Shown here: one piece after another, positions 24,606 through 33,665 of the stretch
Position numbering within the stretch: position 1 is the stretch's first letter
How the letters are laid out: each line of letters begins with the position of its first letter
Assembly (NCBI GenBank): GCA_965279205.1
Contig: OZ257144.1
Coordinates: forward strand, 186,001-250,000
Origin: UBA7672 sp965279205
Lineage (GTDB): Bacteria > Pseudomonadota > Alphaproteobacteria > Caulobacterales > Hyphomonadaceae
Direction of reading: 5' to 3'
DNA length: 64,000 bases
Notes under the pieces: generated by a model
Databases searched by the model: none
Seen by the model: the letters and a program-made list of their open reading frames with translations, nothing else
What the model was told of the DNA's origin: nothing
Position numbers and translations under genes: made by a program

Positions 24606-25717
24606 ATGAAGACGTTTGCCAAGTTGGGCGCCAAGGCAGGGATACTCGCAGCGACGGCTCTGGCTGGCGTGATCGCTTTCGGATTCTCGGCCAGCGCCGC
24701 GCCCGGAGACAAGACGGCGCTTCAGTCGGCCGGCGCCCTCGCCTTCGCGCCGGGCGGCGTGCTGCTGATCGGCGACTCGGCCGGCGGCCAGATCATCGCC
24801 GTTGAAACCGGCGATACCGCCAAAGGCGGACCCGGCAAGGTCGAGATCGCCGACCTGTCGGCCAAGATCGCCGCCTTGCTTGGAACCACGGCGGACCAGG
24901 TCGCGGTCAATGACGTGGCGGTGAACCCGGTCTCCGGCTCGGTCTACCTGTCGGTCTCGCGCGGCCTCGGCGTCGACGCCAAGCCGGTCGTGCTGAAGGC
25001 CGACCGCGCCGGCAAGCTGACCGAGGTCAAGGTCGACGCCTCAAGCACACCTCGGTTGTCCTTTCCGACGCGCCGGCGCCCGACGCCAAGAATGCGCGCG
25101 GCCAGCTTCTGCGCACCGACGCGATCACCGACATCGGTTTCGTGAACGGACAGGTGCTGATAGCCGGTCTCTCGAACGAGGAGTTTTCCTCCTCGATGCG
25201 GACCTTCGCCTACCCGTTCAAATCCGATGGCGCCAAAGGCGCCTCGATCGAGATCTATCACGGTAGCCACGGCAAGTTCGAAACCGCGTCGCCGGTGAGG
25301 ACCTTCATCACCTATGACATCGCCGGCAAGCCGAACGTGCTTGCGGCCTATCTCTGCACGCCGCTGGTCAAAATCCCGGTCGAGCAGTTCCAGCCGGGCG
25401 CCAAGATCAAGGCGACCACCATCGCCGAGCTTGGCAACATGAACCGGCCGCTCGACATGATCTCGTACAAGAAGGGCGGCAAGGACTTCATCTTGATGAC
25501 CAACTCCGCGCGTGGGGTCATGAAGTTCGACACCAGGAACATCGACACCTACGGCGCCATCGAACAGCGCATCCCCGACAAGGCGGGCATGCCTTACGAA
25601 GTGATCGGCGAACTCGCCGGCGTTACGCAGCTCGACAAGGTCGACGACACGTCGGCCGTGATCGTGGTCGCCGCGGCGGACAAGTCGACTTCGCTCAAGA
25701 CCATTGCCCTGCCCTGA
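24606..25717 (+). pseudogene. Secreted beta-propeller-like protein gene split by a -1 frameshift
   Basis: The ATG at 24606, preceded by ggagagga, begins a signal peptide (MKTFAKLGAKAGILAATALA, then FSASA) and a mature part with ALAFAPGGVLLIGDS and AVNDVAVNPVSGSVYLSVSRG, typical of YncE or NHL-like propeller blades. Near 25041-25042 the frame breaks. The +2 frame continues at once with KHTSVVLSDAPAPDAKN and runs to the stop at 25715-25717. One missing C (gcctcaag for gcctccaag) would restore a protein of about 370 residues. It could be a pseudogene or a sequencing artefact. Confidence 0.75.
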
Positions 25718-25766
25718 TCATCCGGACGGCATGGGATACGGACCAGACAGGAAACGGGCGGAAGGC

Positions 25767-26852
25767 GTGAAGCCCTCCGCCCTTTCTTTTGGTCTCACTC
25801 TTCTCTTCGCTGTGGTGAGCCCCGCCGGCTGCGGCGCTCGCGAGCCGACACTCTCTTACAAGGACGGTGTCGTGCGCGCCGAAGGCTGGAGCGGACCCGC
25901 GCCGGCTAACGGATGGGAAAGCGTTCTCACTGTTCGTGCGAGTGAGGACGCTTCCGCGCCGTCACTGCTCGGTGAGTATAAGGAGAGCGGTGGCGCACTC
26001 ATCTTCACGCCGCGCTTTCCGCCTTCACCCGGCGTGAAGCTGCATGCGGTGTTTCACGTGAACCAGCGGACATTCGAAGCGACATTCGGCGAGCCAGCGC
26101 AGGCGCTCGCATCGACGACGACCGTCGCACATCTTTATCCGTCCACGGATCTGTGGCCGGCCAACACACTCCGAACCTATGTCGAGTTCTCGGCGCCGAT
26201 GTCGGCGGGCGACGCCTACACATATATAAGAGTCATCGGCGCCGACGGTCGCGCGATCGAGAAGCCGTTCGTCGAGGTCGAGCCCGAGCTGTGGTCTCCT
26301 GACGGAAAGCGGTTGACGCTTCTGTTCGATCCCGGTCGGCTCAAGCGCGGACTTGTCGACAACGAGACGGCAGGCCCTCCGCTTCTTCCGGGCGTCACGG
26401 TCACCGTCGAGGTCGATGCCGGCATGCGCGATGCGCGCGGCGCCTCACTCGCTGAGTCCTTCCGGCGCGAGATCCATGTCACCGATGCGCTACGGTCCGT
26501 GGTTGACCCGCAGAGATGGCGCGTGACGGCGCCCTCTTCTGTTGATGGCGACATGACGATCATCTTCGACCGGCCGCTCGATCATGCGCTCGCCCGGCGC
26601 GCCATCTCGGTGACGAAGGACGGCGCTCCGGTCGCGGGACAGATCTTGCTCGAGGACAACGAGACGCGGTGGCGTTTCACACCGGAGGCGGCATGGAAGC
26701 CAGGCGTCTATGCCGTCAAGGTCGATGGCGTGATCGAGGACCTGGCCGGCAATCGTCCCGGCAAGCTGTTCGATGTCGACACCTCCGACCCCACGCAGTC
26801 GACCGAAGCGCGCCCATCGACGGCGATCGGGTTCAAGGTTCCCGCTCGCTGA
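25767..26852 (+). CDS. Predicted lipoprotein with Ig-like (Big_5-type) domains
   Basis: 361 residues from a GTG at 25767. The signal segment ends in SPAGC (Cys22). The mature protein is beta-rich with repeats such as VEFSAPMSAGDAYTYIRV and MTIIFDRPLDHALARRAISV, the pattern of SbsA-like Ig domains found in surface proteins. It starts 50 bp after the propeller-like gene, and the two may work together at the envelope. A parS-like site lies inside it at 26050. The exact start is uncertain (an ATG at 25731 is in frame). Confidence 0.75.
   Translation: MKPSALSFGLTLLFAVVSPAGCGAREPTLSYKDGVVRAEGWSGPAPANGWESVLTVRASEDASAPSLLGEYKESGGALIFTPRFPPSPGVKLHAVFHVNQRTFEATFGEPAQALASTTTVAHLYPSTDLWPANTLRTYVEFSAPMSAGDAYTYIRVIGADGRAIEKPFVEVEPELWSPDGKRLTLLFDPGRLKRGLVDNETAGPPLLPGVTVTVEVDAGMRDARGASLAESFRREIHVTDALRSVVDPQRWRVTAPSSVDGDMTIIFDRPLDHALARRAISVTKDGAPVAGQILLEDNETRWRFTPEAAWKPGVYAVKVDGVIEDLAGNRPGKLFDVDTSDPTQSTEARPSTAIGFKVPAR
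26050..26065 (+). promoter_or_regulatory. parS-like ParB binding site 1
   Basis: tgtttcacgtgaacca matches the parS consensus TGTTTCACGTGAAACA at 15 of 16 positions. It lies inside the lipoprotein gene, about 7.5 kb from the origin. Confidence 0.7.
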
Positions 26853-26964
26853 GGGCCCCTCCCCTGCCCTGCCGAAGACGGGCGACCCCGGCCATACCGT
26901 TACCCGGGGGTTAAAATTCAGGGCGCGCGACGAGCGTCGGGGGAGAGCCGAGAGACGGCGCTAC

Positions 26965-27651
26965 CTAGCCGAGATGCTTCCGGAAGAAGTCCGTCGTCCG
27001 GCTGTTCGCCTTGTTCGCATCGCCTCGGTGGTAGTGCTTGCCGCCGTCGCGAGCGAAGGCGTGGTCGCGGCCGGGATAGGAATGGAGCTGGTAGGTCGCT
27101 CCCGCGAGTCCGGCCTTCATCTTCGCCTGACTGTCCTTCGAGACGAAGCCATCCTCTTCCGCGATGTGGAGCAGGACCGGCTTCTTCGCCTTGGCCGCTT
27201 CGGCCAGGTAGTTGTCGATGCCGACGCCGTAGTAGCCGACCGTCGCGTCGATGTCGGTTCGCGTGGCCGTGAGATAAGCCAGCAGGCCGCCGAGACAGTA
27301 GCCCTCTGCGCCAACCTTCTTGTGACCCTGTGCGCGGACCCAGGCGATCGTGGCGGCGATGTCCTCGACGCCTTTGTCGACGTTGAACGCCTTGAAGTAG
27401 GAGAACGCCTTCTCCCATTCGGCGTCGGTCTTGTCGGTGATGTCGATGCCAGGCTCGATGCGCCAGAACAGGTCTGGCACTACCGCGGTATGACCTTCCT
27501 CCGCGAGTGAATCGGCGACGTCGCGCATCACCTGGTTCACCCCGAAGATCTCCTGGATGACCACGATGGCCGGACCGTCCTTCTTCTTGGCGTCCGCCAC
27601 ATAGGCGCCGAATGATCCGTCCCTGCCCTGAATGGTCACCCGTCGGCCCAT
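26965..27651 (-). CDS. Dienelactone hydrolase family protein
   Basis: An alpha/beta hydrolase of 228 residues. The triad is Cys119 (EGYCLGG), Asp167 (AEEDGFV) and His197 (GRDHAFA), with the oxyanion-side VIQEIFGVN segment. Cys as nucleophile marks the dienelactone hydrolase branch, but many members act on other esters. The ATG at 27651 has gggag seven bases upstream and is preferred over upstream in-frame codons. It is divergent from mnmE. No aromatic catabolism genes are nearby. Confidence 0.93.
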   Translation of the reverse strand: MGRRVTIQGRDGSFGAYVADAKKKDGPAIVVIQEIFGVNQVMRDVADSLAEEGHTAVVPDLFWRIEPGIDITDKTDAEWEKAFSYFKAFNVDKGVEDIAATIAWVRAQGHKKVGAEGYCLGGLLAYLTATRTDIDATVGYYGVGIDNYLAEAAKAKKPVLLHIAEEDGFVSKDSQAKMKAGLAGATYQLHSYPGRDHAFARDGGKHYHRGDANKANSRTTDFFRKHLG

Positions 27652-27761
27652 CGTCGCTCTCCCGCACTGGATTGTTGGCGTGTTCTGGATTGTTTGCGGG
27701 CTGAGTTGTAGTGCTCGTGAGGGCCGGAACAAGCGGAAGCCGGCGGCACTACCGGGGATCC

Positions 27762-29120
27762 ATGGTCGGGCCACGCGGCACTACCGACACGATCATCGCC
27801 CTTGCGAGCGGCTCGGGCCGCGCAGGGGTCGCGGTCATACGCGTGTCGGGCCCGGGAGCGCTGGGCATACTGGCGCACTACTCGAAACTACCCGCGCCGG
27901 CCCCGCGCCAGGCCGCGATCCGGACGCTCCATGACGGCGATGGCGGCTTTCTCGACGAGGCGATCGTCCTCTGGATGCCGGGTCCCAACTCCTACACCGG
28001 CCAGGACGTGGTCGAATTTCACGTGCACGGTGGTCCGGCGGTCATCGAGGCGGTGCTCGAGGCGGGACTGAAATCCCGTCTCTGCCGGGTCGCGGAACCC
28101 GGCGAATTCACCCGCCGGGCCTTCGAGGCTGGGCGCCTCGATCTCACCCAGGCGGAGGCGATTGGCGACCTGATCGACGCCGAGACCGAGGGCCAGAGGC
28201 GGCAAGCGGCGCGGCTCTATCAGGGCGAGGCCGCCCGGACATTCGAGAGCTGGCGGGGGCTTCTGGTATCGGCCATGGCGGCTCTCGAAGCTTCCATCGA
28301 CTTTCCCGATGAGTCGGACATTCCCGGCGAAATCGACCTTGCTGCGCTTGAGCCGATCGAGGCGCTGGCGGCCGACCTGGAATCCGCCCTGGGCGACGCC
28401 GGGCGGTTGCGGACGGTCCGGGAGGGGTTCCGGGTCGCCATCCTTGGTAACCCTAACGTCGGCAAGTCGAGCTTGATGAACCGGCTGGCGCGGCGCGAGG
28501 CGGCGATTGTGTCCCCGATCGCCGGGACGACGCGGGATGTGGTGGAGGTGCGGCTGGTGCTTGCGGGGTACCCGGTGTGGGTGGCGGACACGGCGGGGCT
28601 GCGTGAGGCGGCGGATGCGATAGAGGCGGAGGGGATAAGGCGGGCGCTGGCGCGGGCGGACGAGGCGGACCTGCGGATCTGGGTAGCGGACGCGTCGGCC
28701 AGGGTTTCACGTGAAACACGGGCGGGTGCGGCGCCACGCGCGGGTGATCTGCAGGTGCTCAACAAGGCTGACCTGATGTCGGCGGCGCCGGCGCAGGCGG
28801 GGGGTGAGGACGTGTTCGTGGTGTCGGCGCGGACCGGGGCGGGGTTCGATGCGCTGGAGCGGCGGGTGGCGCAGATCGTCCGCGAGCGGCTCGATACGGA
28901 CGAGGCGCCGCTGGTGACGCGGGCGAGGCACCGGGAGCTGGTCGAGGAGGCGCTGGCGGCCGTGGAGCGGGCGCTGGAGGGGGCCAGGATCGGCATCGGG
29001 GCCGAGCTGGTGTCCGAGGACCTCCGCCTGGCGGCGCGTGCGCTGGGCCGCATCACGGGCTCCATAGACGCCGAGGACCTGCTCGACCGGATCTTCTCCC
29101 AGTTCTGCGTCGGCAAGTAG
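27762..29120 (+). CDS. mnmE: tRNA modification GTPase MnmE
   Basis: Works with MnmG to make the cmnm5 modification at U34 of certain tRNAs. 452 residues. The folate-binding N-terminal domain starts TDTIIALASGSGRAGVAVIR, the G domain has GNPNVGKS (229-236) and DTAGLREAAD, and the protein ends in CVGK, the catalytic cysteine motif of the family. The ATG at 27762 is chosen as the conserved start. Its 3' third is very GC-rich and contains a parS site. It heads mnmE-mnmG-rsmG-parA-parB. Confidence 0.98.
   Translation: MVGPRGTTDTIIALASGSGRAGVAVIRVSGPGALGILAHYSKLPAPAPRQAAIRTLHDGDGGFLDEAIVLWMPGPNSYTGQDVVEFHVHGGPAVIEAVLEAGLKSRLCRVAEPGEFTRRAFEAGRLDLTQAEAIGDLIDAETEGQRRQAARLYQGEAARTFESWRGLLVSAMAALEASIDFPDESDIPGEIDLAALEPIEALAADLESALGDAGRLRTVREGFRVAILGNPNVGKSSLMNRLARREAAIVSPIAGTTRDVVEVRLVLAGYPVWVADTAGLREAADAIEAEGIRRALARADEADLRIWVADASARVSRETRAGAAPRAGDLQVLNKADLMSAAPAQAGGEDVFVVSARTGAGFDALERRVAQIVRERLDTDEAPLVTRARHRELVEEALAAVERALEGARIGIGAELVSEDLRLAARALGRITGSIDAEDLLDRIFSQFCVGK
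28703..28718 (+). promoter_or_regulatory. parS-like ParB binding site 2
   Basis: ggtttcacgtgaaaca matches parS at 15 of 16 positions, with an intact palindromic core. It lies inside mnmE. Confidence 0.85.
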
Positions 29121-29139
29121 GCTGTCCCGAGCCCCGGAA

Positions 29140-29155
29140 TGTTTCATGTGAAACA
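29140..29155 (+). promoter_or_regulatory. parS-like ParB binding site 3
   Basis: tgtttcatgtgaaaca, 15 of 16 match, in the 160-190 bp gap between mnmE and mnmG. It is the exact reverse complement of the site at 31246. Confidence 0.85.
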
Positions 29156-29315
29156 TGGTCACCGGGCCAGAAACCACCCTGTGGGACATCCGGACCGTCT
29201 CGTCAGTTTCCGGGACAGGTGATCTGCACAAGTCTGGCGCCTCACCCGGAATCACCTCGACGCCCGGCCCGGCCTCCCTTAAATGACCCCGGTCATCCAC
29301 AGGCAGCCGCCGCCC

Positions 29316-31187
29316 ATGCAACCGCCCACACAGACATTCGACGTCATCGTCATCGGAGGCGGCCATGCCGGGGGCGAGGCCGCCGCCGCGGCCGCGCGCT
29401 TTGGGGCCCGGACGGCGCTGGTCACCCACAAGCTGTCGACCATCGGCGAGATGTCCTGCAACCCGGCCATTGGCGGCCTGGGCAAGGGACACCTGGTCCG
29501 GGAAGTCGATGCGCTCGATGGCGTGATGGGCCGGGCGGCTGACCGGGGCGGGATCCAGTTCCGGATGCTCAACCGGTCCAAGGGGCCGGCGGTCAGGGGT
29601 CCACGGACCCAGGCGGACCGGAAACTCTATCGCGAAGCCGTCCAGTCGATCCTGTCGGAATACGACAACCTGACCCTGATCGAGGATGGGGTCGAAGACC
29701 TGATCGTCGAGAATGGTCGGGTCGCCGGGGTCATCGGCCAGTCTGGCAGGTCCTGGCGGGCCGGAGCCGTGGTGGTGACCACGGGCACCTTCCTGAAGGG
29801 GCTGATCCACATCGGCGAGAAGCGCATCCCGGCCGGACGGGTCGGCGAGGCGCCGGCCATCGGATTGTCGGATCGGCTATATGGAATGGGCCTCCGGATG
29901 GGGCGGCTCAAGACCGGAACGCCTGCCCGCCTCAATGGCAAGACGATCAACTGGACCGGCCTCGAGATGCAGGACGCGGACGCCGAGCCGATCCCGTTCT
30001 CCTTCCTGACAGATCGAATCACCACTCCCCAGATCGCCTGCGGGATCACCTGGACGTCGGCCGAGGTGCACGCCGTGATCGGCGACAACCTCCACAAGTC
30101 GGCGGTCTATTCCGGCGCCATTGCCGGTAGGGGTCCGCGCTACTGCCCCTCGATCGAGGACAAGGTGAAGCGGTTTGCCGATCGCGACAAACACCAGATC
30201 TTCCTTGAGCCCGAGGGGCTCGATGACGACACGATCTATCCGAACGGGATTTCGACCTCGCTGCCCGAGGACGTCCAGGAAGCCTTCATCCGCAAGATCC
30301 CCGGCCTCGAGCAGGTCGAGATCAAGCGGTTCGGCTACGCCATCGAATACGACTATGTCGACCCGCGCGAGCTGGATCCGACCCTCGGCGTAAAGCGCAT
30401 GCCGGGCCTCTACCTGGCCGGCCAGATCAACGGCACTACAGGCTATGAGGAGGCGGCTGGCCAGGGGCTGGTCGCGGGCCTCAATGCAGCTCGTTTCGCT
30501 TCCGGAACGGATGCTTTCATCCTCGACCGGGCGCGGGCCTATATCGGCGTGATGATCGACGACCTGGTGACCCGGGGCGTTTCCGAGCCCTATCGGATGT
30601 TCACCTCGCGCGCCGAATACCGGCTGAGCCTGCGGGCGGACAATGCCGACCAGAGGCTGACGCCGGAGGGCATTTCGGCCGGGGTTGTTGGCAATGTTCG
30701 CCAGACCGCTTTTCACGTGAAACGTTCGGCCATCGAAACGGCGAGGGCGAAACTGACCGCCCTGACCCTCACCCCCAACGAGGCCCGGACCCACGGCATC
30801 ACCATCAACCTCGATGGCAAGCGGCGCACGGCGCTCGAGGTCATGGCCTATGACGGGGTCGACTTCGCCAAGCTGACCTCGATCTGGCCGGAGCTGGGAG
30901 ACACCTCCCGGCAGGTGGCCGAACAGATGGAAATCGAGGCGGCCTATGCCGGCTATCTCGACCGGCAGGAGGCGGACATCATCGCCTTCCGGAAGGACGA
31001 GGACCTGCGCCTCCCCGCCGATCTCGACTACCGCTCGATCGGCGGTCTCTCCAACGAGGCCAAGGAAAAGCTGTCGACCGCCCGGCCCGCCACGCTTGGC
31101 CAGGCATCCCGGATCGAGGGCATGACCCCCGGAGCGATCACCGCTGTGCTCGGCCACCTCAAACGGTCGGCAAAGGCGCGGGCGTGA
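29316..31187 (+). CDS. mnmG: tRNA uridine-5-carboxymethylaminomethyl modification enzyme MnmG
   Basis: FAD-dependent partner of MnmE. 623 residues. The dinucleotide motif GGGHAG lies at 14-19. Further family blocks are TTGTFLKGLIHIGE, YCPSIEDKV, GLYLAGQINGTTGYEEAAGQG and TSRAEYRLSLRADNAD. The ATG at 29316 gives the standard short N-terminus. An in-frame ATG at 29283 would add eleven residues, and neither start has a strong ribosome binding site. The stop overlaps rsmG by four bases. A degenerate parS lies inside at 30709. Confidence 0.98.
   Translation: MQPPTQTFDVIVIGGGHAGGEAAAAAARFGARTALVTHKLSTIGEMSCNPAIGGLGKGHLVREVDALDGVMGRAADRGGIQFRMLNRSKGPAVRGPRTQADRKLYREAVQSILSEYDNLTLIEDGVEDLIVENGRVAGVIGQSGRSWRAGAVVVTTGTFLKGLIHIGEKRIPAGRVGEAPAIGLSDRLYGMGLRMGRLKTGTPARLNGKTINWTGLEMQDADAEPIPFSFLTDRITTPQIACGITWTSAEVHAVIGDNLHKSAVYSGAIAGRGPRYCPSIEDKVKRFADRDKHQIFLEPEGLDDDTIYPNGISTSLPEDVQEAFIRKIPGLEQVEIKRFGYAIEYDYVDPRELDPTLGVKRMPGLYLAGQINGTTGYEEAAGQGLVAGLNAARFASGTDAFILDRARAYIGVMIDDLVTRGVSEPYRMFTSRAEYRLSLRADNADQRLTPEGISAGVVGNVRQTAFHVKRSAIETARAKLTALTLTPNEARTHGITINLDGKRRTALEVMAYDGVDFAKLTSIWPELGDTSRQVAEQMEIEAAYAGYLDRQEADIIAFRKDEDLRLPADLDYRSIGGLSNEAKEKLSTARPATLGQASRIEGMTPGAITAVLGHLKRSAKARA
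30709..30724 (+). promoter_or_regulatory. Weak parS-like site 4
   Basis: cttttcacgtgaaacg keeps the 13 bp core tttcacgtgaaac but differs from the 16-mer at three flanking positions. It lies inside mnmG. Confidence 0.55.
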
Positions 31188-31849
31188 GCTTTCCAGAAAC
31201 CGACGAGGACGGGTTCGGCCCGGCCGACGTGATTCGGCTGACGGGTGTTTCACATGAAACAATCGCCCGCATCCGGTCCTACCTTGCCGTGCTCGACGAC
31301 TGGCGGGAGCGAATCAACCTGATCGGGCCGGGGGAGGGACGCCATCTCTGGCGCCGCCACGTGCTCGACAGCCTGCAGTTGCTCGACCAGATCGGGCCCG
31401 ACGATAAAAATATTTGCGACCTCGGTTCCGGGGCCGGGTTCCCGGGGCTGATCTTGGCCTGTGCTTTCGTGGAACGTCCGGGCGCCACAGTGACCCTGGT
31501 CGAGAAGAGCGTCCGGAAATCCCAGTTCCTGGAAGCCGCTAGCCGGGCGGTCGACCTGCCGGCGAGGGTCCTGAACCAGCGTCTGGAAGAGGTTCCCAAG
31601 TGGGTGGAAGACCGGAAATTCGATGTGATTACGGCCCGGGCGCTGGCCCCTCTCCCCAAGCTTCTGGGCTATGCCGACCTCTGGCTGAAACCTTCTGGTA
31701 AGGCCCTGCTGATGAAAGGGAGGGATGCGGCCGACGAATTGGCCACGGCGCGCGAGAGCTGGACGTTCGATTTGTCCACTCGTGCGAGCGCCAGCAGTCC
31801 CGAAGGACAGATCCTGATCATCACTTCGCTGGGTCCGCGGAGGACTTGA
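31184..31849 (+). CDS. rsmG: 16S rRNA (guanine527-N7)-methyltransferase RsmG
   Basis: SAM-dependent methyltransferase acting on G527 of 16S rRNA. 221 residues. The SAM motif is CDLGSGAGFPGLILA, followed by VTLVEKSVRKSQFL and VITARALAPLPKLL. It starts with GTG in the mnmG stop and ends two bases before the parA start. A parS site lies near its 5' end. Confidence 0.97.
   Translation: MSFPETDEDGFGPADVIRLTGVSHETIARIRSYLAVLDDWRERINLIGPGEGRHLWRRHVLDSLQLLDQIGPDDKNICDLGSGAGFPGLILACAFVERPGATVTLVEKSVRKSQFLEAASRAVDLPARVLNQRLEEVPKWVEDRKFDVITARALAPLPKLLGYADLWLKPSGKALLMKGRDAADELATARESWTFDLSTRASASSPEGQILIITSLGPRRT
31246..31261 (+). promoter_or_regulatory. parS-like ParB binding site 5
   Basis: tgtttcacatgaaaca, 15 of 16 match, inside the first part of rsmG and about 600 bp upstream of parA. 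Confidence 0.85.
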
Positions 31850-31851
31850 AA

Positions 31852-32643
31852 ATGCGCGTTATCGCTGTTGCGAACCAGAAGGGCGGAGTGGGCAAGACCA
31901 CTACCGCGATCAATCTCGGCACGGCCCTCGCGGCTGTGGGCCGGCGCGTGCTCGTCATGGATTGCGACGCGCAGGGCAACGCATCGACGGGACTTGGCGT
32001 AGAGCCGGTCGCACGGCGCAAGACGAGCTATGATGTTCTGGTCGGGGAGGGGACGCTCGCTGAAGCTGTCATCCCGACCAAGGTGCCGAACCTCAACCTC
32101 GTGCCGGGTGATGAAAACCTCGCCGGCGTCGAGACGCTTCTGCACGACGATCCGAAAAAGAATTTCCGCCTGCGCGAAGCCTTCGAGTCCTATCGCAAGA
32201 GTGGCGCGGGCGCGGCCTACGACACGGTGCTGATCGACTGTCCGCCGTCACTCTCTACCGTCACCATCAACGCCATGGTTGCGGCGAACGCCGTGCTCGT
32301 TCCGCTGCAATGCGAATTCCTTGCGCTTGAAGGCCTGTCGCAACTTCTGCGCACGGTCGATCTCGTGCGCTCGGCGCTCAACCCGGATCTCGAAATCCAG
32401 GGCGTCGTTCTCACCATGTACGACAAGCGCAACAACCTCTCCGACCAGGTCGCCGGCGAGGTGCGCTCCTTCTTCGGAGCGAAGGTCTACCAGACGGTAA
32501 TACCCAGAAACGTGAGGCTGTCGGAGGCGCCGTCGTTCGGCCTGCCTGCGATTCTCTACGACCATAAATGTTCCGGTAGTGAAGCTTACATAATGCTTGC
32601 GCAGGAACTCATGCAACGTGAACGCGAGAGGACTGCGGCGTGA
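31852..32643 (+). CDS. parA: Chromosome partitioning ATPase ParA
   Basis: Deviant Walker A ATPase that moves ParB-parS complexes to the cell poles. 263 residues without an N-terminal DNA-binding domain, the chromosomal type. The motif KGGVGKT lies at 10-16, followed by MDCDAQGNASTGLG, and Walker B VLIDCPPSLS is also present. The ATG at 31852 has ggagg eight bases upstream. The 3' end overlaps parB by four bases (GTGA). Confidence 0.98.
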   Translation: MRVIAVANQKGGVGKTTTAINLGTALAAVGRRVLVMDCDAQGNASTGLGVEPVARRKTSYDVLVGEGTLAEAVIPTKVPNLNLVPGDENLAGVETLLHDDPKKNFRLREAFESYRKSGAGAAYDTVLIDCPPSLSTVTINAMVAANAVLVPLQCEFLALEGLSQLLRTVDLVRSALNPDLEIQGVVLTMYDKRNNLSDQVAGEVRSFFGAKVYQTVIPRNVRLSEAPSFGLPAILYDHKCSGSEAYIMLAQELMQRERERTAA

Positions 32644-33626
32644 ACCAGCCATTGAAACAAGCGCGACTCGGACGTGGTCTCTCGGCCCTGCTCGGCGATT
32701 ATGCCGGCGCCCGCAACGCCATCGACTCGCCGGACGCCGCGCCCGGCGTCGGCGCCTCTGCATCTGATGATGGCGTCAACGCGTCGGAAATCGCGATCGA
32801 CCGCATCGTCCCGAATCCGAAGCAGCCGCGCCGTACCTTCGTTGAGGCCGAGCTCGAGGAGCTGTCGGAATCGATCCGCGCCAAGGGCGTGCTCCAGGCC
32901 ATCCTCGTCCGCCCCGATCCGGCGAACGCCGAGATGTTCGAGATCGTCGCCGGCGAGCGCCGCTGGCGCGCCGCGCGCCGCGCCGGTCTTACCGTCATAC
33001 CGGCGGTCGTGCGCGAGATGGACGATCGCGAGATGCTCGAGATTGCGATCATCGAGAACGTCCAGCGCGCCGACCTCAATGCAGTGGAAGAAGCGGAAGC
33101 CTACAAGGCGCTGATCGACCGTTTCGGCCGCACGCAGGAATCGGTTGCGACGCAAGTCGGCAAGAGCCGCGAGCACGTGTCGAACACGATGCGCCTGCTC
33201 GGCCTGCCCGACGATGTGCGCGAGCACGTGAGGGAAGGGCGCCTGACCGCTGGCCATGCGCGCGCGCTCCTCAAGACATCCGATCCGTCGGGCTTCGCCA
33301 CGATGGTGATCGCCAAGGGCCTGTCGGTTCGCGAGACTGAGGCGCTATCGAAGGCGGACAAGTCTGGCGGCAAGGTCGAGATCAAGTCGATCTCCACCGA
33401 CGACAAGGACGTCGACACCAAGGCGCTCGAACTCGACCTGCAGCGCTCGCTCGGTCTCGACGTCGACATCCGTCACGTGAACGGCAAGGGCGGCGAGGTG
33501 CGCATCAAGTATGCGCAGCTCGAGCAGCTCGACGAGATCTGCCGTCTGCTGTCGCGGCCGCGCATCGTGCTGCCCGAGATCAGCAACAGCAATGAACCTG
33601 TCGCCGAGCCGGACGCCGAGTTCTAG
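32640..33626 (+). CDS. parB: Chromosome partitioning protein ParB
   Basis: CTP-dependent clamp that loads at parS. 328 residues. The N-terminal ParA-interacting segment (ARLGRGLSALLG) precedes the CTPase domain with GERRWRA (105-111) and ENVQR (139-143). The helix-turn-helix is VGKSREHVSNTMRLLGLP, and the C-terminal dimerisation domain follows. The translation start is GTG within parA. After the stop a 15 bp unit (ttctag-ncagtc type) occurs three times (33621-33665), repeating the last codons and stop. Confidence 0.98.
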   Translation: MNQPLKQARLGRGLSALLGDYAGARNAIDSPDAAPGVGASASDDGVNASEIAIDRIVPNPKQPRRTFVEAELEELSESIRAKGVLQAILVRPDPANAEMFEIVAGERRWRAARRAGLTVIPAVVREMDDREMLEIAIIENVQRADLNAVEEAEAYKALIDRFGRTQESVATQVGKSREHVSNTMRLLGLPDDVREHVREGRLTAGHARALLKTSDPSGFATMVIAKGLSVRETEALSKADKSGGKVEIKSISTDDKDVDTKALELDLQRSLGLDVDIRHVNGKGGEVRIKYAQLEQLDEICRLLSRPRIVLPEISNSNEPVAEPDAEF

Positions 33627-33665
33627 GCAGTCGGTTTCTAGCCAGTCGACTTCTAGAGAGTCCGG
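33621..33665. repeat. Three 15-bp tandem repeats at the parB / holA junction
   Basis: Units begin ttctaggcagtcggt, ttctagccagtcgac and ttctagagagtccgg. The first contains the parB stop and the third the holA stop. The period of 15 keeps the TAG codons in the parB frame, so the end of parB appears triplicated. Confidence 0.7.

Noticed and set aside
28013..28028. tttcacgtgcac in mnmE as another parS
   Set aside because: One half site is lost.
33466..33484. Possible additional parS in parB (cgtcacgtgaacgg)
   Set aside because: Only the inner tcacgtga core matches; too many mismatches in both flanks.
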